A stretch of DNA of 5,510 nt. It comes from Promethearchaeota archaeon CR_4. Its GTDB lineage: Archaea; Asgardarchaeota; Lokiarchaeia; Sigyniarchaeales; CR-4. Below the pieces are notes generated by a model, which was not told the origin of the DNA, made no database searches, and saw only the letters and a list, made by a program, of their open reading frames with translations. Within the stretch, counting starts at the first letter, position 1. Each line of letters begins with the position of its first letter. Below, one piece after another: positions 1 through 5,510 of the stretch. The translations under genes and the position numbers were made by a program. The stretch lies in assembly GCA_001940655.1 (NCBI GenBank), contig MBAA01000145.1, positions 4,493-10,002 on the forward strand. The letters run 5' to 3'.

Positions 1-473
1 TCGATCCCGTGTTGCACCGCACCTTCCCATATCGTTATAAACTGTTGCTGCTGTTTGATAAAATCTGCCATGTGTTGAGAATTTTGAGTGCTTCCATTTC
101 GAGACACCTGCATCGCTTGAATTACGGTGTCATAAATCGGATATTGCTTCGTATAGTGTAAAAAGACCCAACCCAGGTTCCGTAGCTGTTCATGTCCATT
201 TGAACTCTTCTGAATCGCTACTTCAAACATTTCGATAAGTTTTTCGTACCCTCGCATTGCAAAAGCAATCAACAGGTCGTCCTTCGAGTCAAAATAATTA
301 TAGAAGGACCCTTTACTCAATGCAGCGTGTTCTGCTATTTGGTCAATGGTCGTTTGTTCGAAACCATATTTAGAAAACATAGCTTCAGTTGCGTCAAGTA
401 TCGTTTGGCGGGTTTGTTCCTTGCGTCGCTCTTTCCTGGAAGGTTTCTCTGTATTGTCGACTGGTAATTCCAT
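1..473 (-). CDS. TetR/AcrR-family transcriptional regulator, C-terminus beyond the window
   Basis: A DNA-binding repressor of the TetR type, acting in the cytoplasm on operator DNA and released by a small ligand. The 157 visible residues run open to the left edge, so the end of the ligand-binding domain is missing. A basic N-terminal tail (SRKERRKEQTR, about 12-22) leads into the three-helix HTH domain. The recognition stretch TTIDQIAEHAALSKGSFYNY (41-60) continues with FDSKDDLL (61-68), matching the family signature IAxxAGVSxGxxYxYFxSKxxL, except that Ala51 stands where Gly is usual. Downstream helices are variable, as expected for a ligand domain. The ATG at 473 is chosen because AAGGA (minus strand, 486-482) lies 8 bases upstream. 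The gene follows the sugar-transport operon on the same strand, so it may regulate that operon or itself, but the ligand and target are unknown. An inverted repeat at 549-565 is a candidate operator. The family call is secure; its role here is inference. Confidence 0.93.
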   Translation of the reverse strand, partial: MELPVDNTEKPSRKERRKEQTRQTILDATEAMFSKYGFEQTTIDQIAEHAALSKGSFYNYFDSKDDLLIAFAMRGYEKLIEMFEVAIQKSSNGHEQLRNLGWVFLHYTKQYPIYDTVIQAMQVSRNGSTQNSQHMADFIKQQQQFITIWEGAVQHGI

Positions 474-847
474 TGGAAATATCCTTGCTTGTATGTAATA
501 TTATGAATAGTAGAGGAATCTCTAATAACATTGTACTAAAAGTCAAATTATGACTGAGAGTCATATATGAAATTTCTGAATGTACAAAGTTGGTTTTTAA
601 TTGTCTTATATGATATGAGTTATTAAATTTTAGATAAACCCCCAAATTTTAACGGAAACGTTCTCTACTTAAAGATTAGGAAACATTCTCATTTTCTGAC
701 GTTTGAGTCGAGTACTCGGACAATATACGGTTGAAATTGTAGTAATGAGGTTTATACCGATTGTGAAGGGGGAGGCAAAAGTGGTATATCTGTAGCACTT
801 AGCAAACGGGACGGATAAGGCATTTTTTTATCATCTAGGATTTATCT
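474..847. other. Intergenic gap between tetR and the ABC ATPase gene, no gene seen
   Basis: This AT-rich 374-base spacer contains no convincing coding sequence on either strand. It contains the operator-like dyad at 549-565, wider inverted arms TTGTAC (531-536) and GTACAA (582-587) around it, a small AACG-GAAA-CGTT hairpin (651-662), and a 10-base perfect palindrome CGAGTACTCG (709-718). A strong ribosome-binding-like GGGGGAGG at 768-775 (plus strand) is followed by a GTG at 781, but that frame closes after four codons. No clear T-rich terminator follows the ATPase stop on the minus strand, so read-through into tetR is possible. Confidence 0.6.
549..565. promoter_or_regulatory. Candidate TetR operator: 7-bp inverted repeat with 3-base spacer
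   Basis: The sequence TATGACT-GAG-AGTCATA is a perfect inverted repeat with 7-base arms. It lies 76 bases upstream of the tetR start codon. It overlaps a second perfect palindrome, TCATATATGA (561-570), which on the minus strand resembles a TATA element preceded by a purine-rich AGAAA. Length and dyad symmetry fit the short operators bound by TetR-family dimers. A repressor here would sit between a TATA box and the likely transcription start, giving autoregulation. The symmetry is seen directly; the binding partner is inferred. Confidence 0.42.
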
Positions 848-2902
848 TTAGGACATAGATATGAGGTCTAGAAATTCAGGATTTGATCGAATACTATCAA
901 ATGATGCATCTTGTTTTGCTATATTTGCGTATTCATTGTGAATTTTAATAGCTTTTTTTAGAAAATCGATGACCTCTAAAGTCTTTCCTGCTCCCGCTGA
1001 ATAACAACCAAGGTTATAATATGCCATTGCCGTTGACCTAGCATCATTTTGTTCAAGACTTAATTTGAGAGCTGTTTGCGTAGCTGTTATAGCTCCGGCG
1101 AAATCTTTGAGGTTACTACGAGTAGCCCCAAGATGAACCCATGCATCCACATATTTGGGATTGAGCGCGACAGCCCGCTCGTAGGCCTTGATAGCTCCCT
1201 TTAGGTCACCTTGGTCTTTCCGGGCGATCCCGAGGTTGTACCACGCGATAGCGGTATTAGGATCGAGCGCAATGGCTTGCTCGTAGGCTTCAATTGCGCC
1301 CTTTAGGTCACCTTGGTCTTTCCGGGCGATCCCATAGTTGACCCACGGGTGGATATAATTGGGATCGAGCGCGAGTTGAGTTTTTTTATCAAAGATATGA
1401 ATCCTTTTCTCATCGAACGAGATGGAAACATTATCTCCAACCTTCAGATCTTGCATGGCGCTCGTCAAAGATATGAGATGTTTTTCACCAATTTTTAGAT
1501 GAATGATATTTTCTCGTCCTATGGGTTCAATCACGTAGATCTCTGCTATAATTGCACCTTCTTTTATCTCCCCTCCTGCAATTTTGACATTTTCAGGTCG
1601 AATCCCAAATATTATTTCTGGTGCAAATATTCGCCCCTTTAATTCACTCTCGCTCGCAAGGTTATACGTGAAATGACCACAATCGACACCAATCTTTCCA
1701 TCTTTCTCTATAAGAATTCCTTCCATGATATTTATTGGGGGAGTTCCGATAAAACCCGCGACAAATACATTTGCCGGATGGTTGTACACATCTTCCGGCG
1801 TTCCCAATTGTTCTAACGACCCCTTATTCAGGATGGCAATCCTGTCACCTAATGACATTGCCTCTAATTGATCGTGAGTCACGTAAATAAAAGTAGTGCC
1901 TACCTTCTCGTGCAATTTCTTGAGTTCTGCCCGTGCAAAATCTCTTAATTTAGCATCGAGGTTTGACAGAGGCTCGTCCATTAAAAAGACCTTTGGATTC
2001 CGCACTATTGCTCTCGCGAGCGCCACCCGCTGTCGTTGCCCTCCGCTGAGCTGGCTTGGTTTCCTGTCGAGAAGGTCTGTTATTCCTAAACGATCAGCCG
2101 CTTCTTTGACCTTCTTTGCGATTTCAATTCTATCTTTGGCTATATGTGCGATTTCGTTTTTATCATTAATAATACGTGCGAGTTCTTCCTCATCCTTAAA
2201 TAACCATTCTACCTCTTCTTCATCTTTAGCTTCTTTCGCAGTCTCGTCTGCTTCCTTAACATTACTCGTGGTCTCAGCTCTTATTTTTTCTAATCGTGCG
2301 ATTTCTTTTTTATCTTTAGCCATCCGTGCGAGTTCATTTTTATCATTAATTATACGTGCGAGTTCTTCCTCATCCTTAAATATCCATTCTATATCTTCTT
2401 CATCTTTAGCTTCTCTCGCAGTCTCGTCTCCTCCCTTAACATTACTCTCGGTCTCAGCTTTCTCTTTTCTAATTCGTGCGATCTCATTTATGTCTTTAAT
2501 TAAACGTACGATTTTTATTCGTGCAATTTCATTTCTTTCTTTAATTATTCTTACGACTTCATTCTTGTCTAATCCCCTTATTTCGAGCGGAAAGACGATA
2601 TTTTTAAAGACTGTCATGTGTGGATATAGCGCATAATCCTGGAACACCATCGCTCCATCCCTATCTTGGGGTCTCTTGAATATGCCTTGTTCTATGGAAG
2701 CAACCAAGTCATCCCCAATCCATATCTCACCACCCTCGGGTTTGATCAATCCCGCGATGCTGAGCAGAGTGGTCGACTTCCCACAACCCGAAGGACCCAG
2801 TAAAATGAAAAACTCCCCGTCTTTTATCTCCAAGTTGAGATTCTCGATTGCAAAAGTATTTCCATATTTTTTCGTTAGATTTTTCAACGTGATGCTTGCC
2901 AT
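848..2902 (-). CDS. MalK/UgpC-type sugar ABC transporter ATPase with a charged repeat insert and a C-terminal TPR domain
   Basis: This ATPase hydrolyses ATP on the cytoplasmic face to drive sugar import through the two permeases encoded upstream. Visible motifs are Walker A GPSGCGKST (36-44), Q-loop Gln88 in VFQDYALYPHMTV, signature LSGGQ (285-289), Walker B VFLMDE with Glu310, D-loop SNLDA (313-317) and switch His343. All key residues are present. A TOBE-like regulatory domain covers about 380-510. Two additions double the usual length of about 365: a Lys/Glu-rich insert at 116-260 in the helical subdomain, made of decapeptides and two 60-residue tandem copies, and a TPR domain from about 511 with three clear units (515-548, 549-582, 583-616) and a degenerate closing segment. 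The TPR part ends in DASFDSIRSNPEFLDL, a typical TPR-protein ending. The ATG at 2902 has AGGAG (minus strand, 2911-2907) overlapping the preceding TAG. The ATPase role is secure; the roles of insert and TPR domain are unknown, perhaps partner binding. Confidence 0.95.
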   Translation of the reverse strand: MASITLKNLTKKYGNTFAIENLNLEIKDGEFFILLGPSGCGKSTTLLSIAGLIKPEGGEIWIGDDLVASIEQGIFKRPQDRDGAMVFQDYALYPHMTVFKNIVFPLEIRGLDKNEVVRIIKERNEIARIKIVRLIKDINEIARIRKEKAETESNVKGGDETAREAKDEEDIEWIFKDEEELARIINDKNELARMAKDKKEIARLEKIRAETTSNVKEADETAKEAKDEEEVEWLFKDEEELARIINDKNEIAHIAKDRIEIAKKVKEAADRLGITDLLDRKPSQLSGGQRQRVALARAIVRNPKVFLMDEPLSNLDAKLRDFARAELKKLHEKVGTTFIYVTHDQLEAMSLGDRIAILNKGSLEQLGTPEDVYNHPANVFVAGFIGTPPINIMEGILIEKDGKIGVDCGHFTYNLASESELKGRIFAPEIIFGIRPENVKIAGGEIKEGAIIAEIYVIEPIGRENIIHLKIGEKHLISLTSAMQDLKVGDNVSISFDEKRIHIFDKKTQLALDPNYIHPWVNYGIARKDQGDLKGAIEAYEQAIALDPNTAIAWYNLGIARKDQGDLKGAIKAYERAVALNPKYVDAWVHLGATRSNLKDFAGAITATQTALKLSLEQNDARSTAMAYYNLGCYSAGAGKTLEVIDFLKKAIKIHNEYANIAKQDASFDSIRSNPEFLDLISMS
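1197..1333 (-). repeat. Direct repeat in the TPR-coding region: two identical 35-base copies 102 bases apart
   Basis: The 35 bases at 1197-1231 recur without change at 1299-1333, a spacing of exactly 34 codons, the length of one TPR unit. They encode GIARKDQGDLKGA in TPR1 and TPR2. The flanking ALDPN/ALNPK-coding segments (around 1160, 1260 and 1362) are also similar at DNA level. Identity at synonymous sites points to recent duplication or gene conversion of TPR units. This stretch is GC-richer than the repeat insert: 33 of 60 bases are G or C in 1201-1260, against 18 of 60 in 2341-2400. Confidence 0.9.
2121..2480 (-). repeat. Two tandem 180-bp in-frame repeats with a 30-bp sub-period inside the ATPase gene
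   Basis: Positions 2121-2300 and 2301-2480 align without gaps; by hand count 154 of 180 bases match (about 86%), while the encoded 60-residue copies (141-200 and 201-260) match at about 44 residues (73%). Within each copy the core cgtgcg or a close variant recurs every 30 bases, ending at 2120, 2150, 2180, then 2300, 2330, 2360, then 2480 and (as cgtacg) 2510. The decapeptide it encodes is roughly [IL]AR[IM]xKDxxE. More decayed units extend the insert to about 2557. The pattern is that of a coding minisatellite that has undergone higher-order duplication. Confidence 0.92.
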
Positions 2903-2909
2903 GTTTCTC

Positions 2910-3731
2910 CTATCCTTTGACTGCTCCTGTCATAAAACCTCTGATTAGATATTTTCCAAGCACCAAATACACGACTAATGATGGCAAGGTATACCACACA
3001 GTACCTGCCATTTGAAGATTCCATAATGCAACAAAACCTCCCTGTAAATTTGCCAGCTCTACCGATGCGGGCATTGATTCTACTCCTCTGGATATTACTA
3101 AACCAAATAAGAAATCATTCCAAATATTGGTAAACTGAAACACTGCAGTTACTATGAATGGTAAGACTGATAGGCGAAGGACTATGCGCCAATAAATTGT
3201 CCATATCCCCGCTCCATCCACTTTTGCGGCCATTATCAGGCTTTTCGGGATCTCAGCATAGAAGCTTCGGAATAAGAGGGTACAAATTGGTATGCCATAG
3301 GCAGTGTGTGTGAGGATTAATCCTCCTAAGGAATTATACAAATCTAACCTACTCATTATAAGAACGAGGGGAACGAGTACCGCTTGATAAGGAATGAATA
3401 TCCCTACAATTATAAGGACGAATATCGTATTCGAACCCTTGAATGCGTGCAATGCCAAAACATATCCCGTAATTGAACCGAGTAAACAAGATAAAATCGT
3501 CGCCGTAATCGTAAATACAAGACTATTCATTATAGGTCTTGCCATAAGTCCGAACGTTTCTATTAACGGATCTAACGTTGGAGAAAGGGGAAATTCTACT
3601 GGCGTGGTCAAAATTAAATCCTGTTCACTTTTAAACGCGGTCAATATACCCGTCCAAAGGGGAAGTAGTGTCACAAATGCTAGGAATATAAGTATGATGT
3701 AAAGCAAGATACGGTTGAAGTGGAGTTTCAT
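2910..3731 (-). CDS. Carbohydrate ABC transporter permease, MalG/UgpE type
   Basis: This inner-membrane subunit forms half of the sugar channel with the permease encoded just upstream. The 273 residues have about six hydrophobic segments (about 8-31, 70-95, 101-126, 134-155, 190-212, 243-262), the usual length for this subfamily. The EAA coupling loop is recognisable as MAAKVDGAGIWTIYWRIVL (167-185) and should dock on the helical subdomain of the ATPase. The normally conserved Pro after the IxL of this loop is replaced by Arg186. The C-terminus YLIRGFMTGAVKG is typical of MalG-like permeases. The start ATG overlaps the stop of the preceding permease as ATGA, and GGGGG (minus strand, 3744-3740) lies 8 bases upstream, so translation is coupled. 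Family assignment is secure; substrate is inferred from the binding protein. Confidence 0.95.
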   Translation of the reverse strand: MKLHFNRILLYIILIFLAFVTLLPLWTGILTAFKSEQDLILTTPVEFPLSPTLDPLIETFGLMARPIMNSLVFTITATILSCLLGSITGYVLALHAFKGSNTIFVLIIVGIFIPYQAVLVPLVLIMSRLDLYNSLGGLILTHTAYGIPICTLLFRSFYAEIPKSLIMAAKVDGAGIWTIYWRIVLRLSVLPFIVTAVFQFTNIWNDFLFGLVISRGVESMPASVELANLQGGFVALWNLQMAGTVWYTLPSLVVYLVLGKYLIRGFMTGAVKG

Positions 3732-4618
3732 TTTTCTTTCCCCCTATACGTCTTGTACAAATAAGGTACGACGATCATCATAACTAACAGCAATAATATG
3801 GTGGCTATGGCCGATCCGTAGGCGAACTTTGTGTCCATAAAACTTGATCTGAACATATACAGAGGTAATATATAGGTGGCAGTTCCCGGTCCTCCGGTTG
3901 TGAGAATCCAAATAAAGTCAAAGGCTTTGAGTGCAAATATAATCAAAATTACAAATGCGGTCGCGATTGAGGTCTTTAATTGGGGGATTATGACCCGCCT
4001 GTATAGATAAAACCCCGATGCCCCATCCACTTCGGCCGCCATGATGTGTGAAACCGGAATGGATTTGATACCGGCTAGAATAATTAACATGGTATAGCCC
4101 GAGAACTGCCAGATGAGCGGAATGACCACGCAATAGAGAGCTATATCTGGATTTATTATCCAGTCCGATGTCAAGTTAAAGAACCCGAGGAAATAATTAA
4201 GAACTCCGTTATCTAAGTTGAACATCCACCTCCAAAGAAATGCGGTGACAACGAATGAAAGCGTAAATGGTAATAAATAGATAGTCCGGAACACCCCTTC
4301 CTTCCGGATCTTTTGATCTAACAATAACGCTAAAAATAAACCGACAAGAAGCGTTCCGGGGACAAAAATGGCTATCAAGATTAAATTATTCTTTAAGGAT
4401 GTTAGGAAAATTGGATCTGCAAATAATTTTTCATATTGCCTGAATCCCCCGAAGCTATAATCTACTACAAGTGAGTAGTCCTTCCAGTTCGATACTGACA
4501 CGACAACATTCCACGAGATTGCAAAATACACAAAAAATCCCACTAATACTAACGCGGGCAGTAGAAGTAGTAAAGTGGCTAGACTGTCTTTCGTGAATTT
4601 TATTCGAGGGAACTTCAT
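3728..4618 (-). CDS. Carbohydrate ABC transporter permease, MalF/UgpA type
   Basis: This is the second membrane subunit of the sugar importer. Its 296 residues carry six probable membrane segments (about 12-34, 77-100, 112-133, 160-184, 215-238, 265-288), consistent with short MalF-like permeases that lack the large periplasmic loop of enterobacterial MalF. The EAA loop is well preserved at 193-212, with AAEVDGASG followed by RRVIIP, including the terminal Pro212 that its partner lacks. FALKAFDFIWILTTGGPGTAT (residues 228 onward) has the conserved FDxIxxLTxGGP pattern of this family. The start codon has only a weak AGGG about 10 bases upstream but a TATA-like TTATAAAG about 20 bases upstream, which would give a leaderless or very short-leader message if used. 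The 3' end overlaps the next permease by 4 bases. Confidence 0.95.
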   Translation of the reverse strand: MKFPRIKFTKDSLATLLLLLPALVLVGFFVYFAISWNVVVSVSNWKDYSLVVDYSFGGFRQYEKLFADPIFLTSLKNNLILIAIFVPGTLLVGLFLALLLDQKIRKEGVFRTIYLLPFTLSFVVTAFLWRWMFNLDNGVLNYFLGFFNLTSDWIINPDIALYCVVIPLIWQFSGYTMLIILAGIKSIPVSHIMAAEVDGASGFYLYRRVIIPQLKTSIATAFVILIIFALKAFDFIWILTTGGPGTATYILPLYMFRSSFMDTKFAYGSAIATILLLLVMMIVVPYLYKTYRGKEK

Positions 4619-4637
4619 TTTTTCAACCCTATATTCG

Positions 4638-4645
4638 CTTTATAA
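4638..4645 (-). promoter_or_regulatory. Candidate TATA element ahead of the permease-ATPase genes
   Basis: The minus-strand sequence TTATAAAG lies 19-27 bases before the permease ATG at 4618, just after the T-rich tract that follows the binding-protein gene. In archaea a TATA box about 25 bases ahead of the transcription start is standard, so transcription from here would begin at or near the ATG. The motif is short in an AT-rich spacer, so chance occurrence is quite possible. Confidence 0.3.
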
Positions 4646-4652
4646 CAAGATT

Positions 4653-4671
4653 AAAAGAAAAAAATGAAAAA
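4653..4671 (-). terminator. T-rich tract after the sugar-binding-protein gene, possible partial terminator
   Basis: On the coding strand this 19-base stretch reads TTTTTCATTTTTTTCTTTT, 21 bases after the TAG stop of the binding-protein gene. No strong GC-rich stem precedes it, so it does not look like a bacterial intrinsic hairpin terminator; oligo-T tracts without hairpins are used for termination in archaea. Its position between a binding-protein gene and its permeases suits partial termination that keeps the binding protein in excess. Confidence 0.42.
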
Positions 4672-4691
4672 TATTTTATTCAACTCAGTCC

Positions 4692-5510
4692 CTAAACCAA
4701 GTTCCAGACTTTTGTCCAAGTACATTCCGCGGTGAGAGCAATAATAGCGGCTGCCGCATTAGCTATATTCTTGTCAGAGACGAATTGTGATATTATTGTT
4801 TGAAGACCAACCTTGAAGGCTTCAGGAGCACCGCTTCCATGCACGACACTTGGAAACATATAGGTCACACTCTTGAAATCAGTGCTTGCATTCCTTTGGT
4901 ACATGCCATACTTGCTCAGATTTGCGTCAGTCCGCGCGGAGATAGACCCTTTGAGGGGATTGAATGCATCTTGACCCGCCTGGGAACCCACGACTTCTAA
5001 CCACCGCCGGGAATTTGTAGGATGCGGTGCATTATTTGGCGTTTGGAAGGTGTCGATACATAGACCATACATATCGCCCGTGCCGGGTACCATCGTTACG
5101 TTGTATTCTACTCCAAAAGTCTGTTCTGCTGCTAAGAATTCTCCATTAGCCCAATCACCCATGACGTTGAATACTGCCGTGCTGGCGATTAATTTTGCGG
5201 TTGCAGCATCCCAGGTTAGTGAGGCACTGTCCGTATTGCAAAAGCTGAGATAGGTGCTGAGATTGCCTAATGCATAGAGAAGCTTAGGAGCGGTTGCAGA
5301 AGTGACTTTTCCATTTACCCAGTCTTCGTAAAAGTCGATGCCCTGACTCGCCATTATTTGTTCGAAAGTGTGCGCAGCTGTCCAGCTTTCTCCTAAGGAA
5401 ATGGGTTTTGTTATTCCTATTCCAGCATCAATTATGGATTGACATGCCGTGAAGAATGCTGACCAATTGGTCAACTTGGTTGGATCAACAGCAGCAGCAT
5501 CCAGTAATAT
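4692..5510 (-). CDS. Extracellular sugar-binding protein of an ABC transporter, glucose/mannose type, N-terminus beyond the window
   Basis: This solute-binding protein captures the sugar outside the membrane and delivers it to the two permeases. The frame is open to the right edge, so 272 C-terminal residues are visible and the signal or lipid-anchor region and probably the first third are missing; a TTG at 5474 is in frame but internal, with coding sequence (ILLDAAAVDPTK) upstream of it. Diagnostic stretches are FNVMGDWANGEF (visible residues about 114-125), VPGTGDMYGLCIDTF (about 141-155) and AFNPLKGSISARTD (about 182-195), followed by FPSVVHGSGAPEAF. These match the pattern of the glucose/mannose binding-protein family (GtsA and Thermus glucose-binding protein type). 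The gene is first in the visible operon, 73 bases before the permeases. Binding-protein identity is secure; the exact sugar is inferred from motif recall. Confidence 0.93.
   Translation of the reverse strand: MLLDAAAVDPTKLTNWSAFFTACQSIIDAGIGITKPISLGESWTAAHTFEQIMASQGIDFYEDWVNGKVTSATAPKLLYALGNLSTYLSFCNTDSASLTWDAATAKLIASTAVFNVMGDWANGEFLAAEQTFGVEYNVTMVPGTGDMYGLCIDTFQTPNNAPHPTNSRRWLEVVGSQAGQDAFNPLKGSISARTDANLSKYGMYQRNASTDFKSVTYMFPSVVHGSGAPEAFKVGLQTIISQFVSDKNIANAAAAIIALTAECTWTKVWNLV

Noticed and set aside
394..645. An 83-codon minus-strand frame across the tetR start and upstream region
   Set aside because: It overlaps the tetR N-terminus in another frame, covers the operator-like dyad, and its product resembles nothing recognisable.
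709..718. Perfect palindrome CGAGTACTCG as a regulatory site
   Set aside because: It is short, isolated, more than 230 bases from the tetR start, and has no second copy in the window, so it is noted in the gap entry only.
768..795. Strong ribosome-binding-like GGGGGAGG followed by GTG on the plus strand
   Set aside because: The frame closes after four codons and no longer frame starts nearby, so it is at most a relic or chance.
823..831. T-run at about 825-831 considered as the terminator of the ATPase operon
   Set aside because: The run of T is on the plus strand; on the coding (minus) strand it is a run of A, which does not fit a terminator for these genes.
2121..2480. 30-bp periodic repeats considered as a CRISPR array
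   Set aside because: There are no distinct spacers; the period is continuous, divisible by three, and translates in frame within the ATPase gene.
1896..2636. Long Ser/Ile-rich open frame on the plus strand opposite the ATPase insert
   Set aside because: It is the antisense of a low-complexity Lys/Glu-rich repeat, whose composition rarely creates stops on the other strand. It has no family resemblance, and the minus strand here carries clear ATPase motifs on both sides.
5472..5474. TTG as the start codon of the binding-protein gene
   Set aside because: The reading frame continues open to the window edge with plausible binding-protein sequence, and the visible part is too short for this family, so the true start lies outside.

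Overview
The window holds most of a carbohydrate ABC transporter operon, all on the minus strand, followed downstream by a TetR-type regulator on the same strand. In transcription order the genes are: an extracellular sugar-binding protein (N-terminus beyond the right edge), two MalF/MalG-type permeases, a MalK/UgpC-type ATPase, a 374-base gap, and a TetR repressor whose C-terminus lies beyond the left edge. The binding protein has the C-terminal motifs of the glucose/mannose-type family (the GtsA and Thermus glucose-binding protein kind). The most likely job is uptake of glucose, mannose or a related sugar, but the substrate is inferred.

The permeases overlap by 4 bases (ATGA) and the ATPase starts 7 bases after the second permease, so these three are translationally coupled. 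A 73-base spacer separates the binding protein from the permeases. It carries a T-rich tract on the coding strand and a TATA-like box, which fits partial termination after the binding-protein gene and a second promoter for the membrane and ATPase genes.

The unusual gene is the ATPase, at 684 residues against about 365 for the family. Two additions explain the excess. The first is a charged repeat insert of about 145 residues (116-260) between the Q-loop and the LSGGQ signature. It is built on a 10-residue (30-bp) period and contains two 60-residue (180-bp) tandem copies. The second is a C-terminal TPR domain (about 511-684) fused in frame after the TOBE-like regulatory domain. All catalytic motifs are intact. 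This is a sugar-import ATPase with two potential protein-interaction modules, one next to the permease-coupling subdomain and one at the regulatory end.

Organism: the DNA is moderately AT-rich. T-rich terminator-like and TATA-like signals, the style of the ATPase, and the TPR repeats are compatible with an archaeon, perhaps of the Asgard or a related mesophilic lineage. Bacterial origin (for example a Chloroflexota-like genome) cannot be excluded from the sequence alone; TetR regulators and this transporter family occur in both domains. No RNA gene, CRISPR array, insertion sequence or origin was seen.
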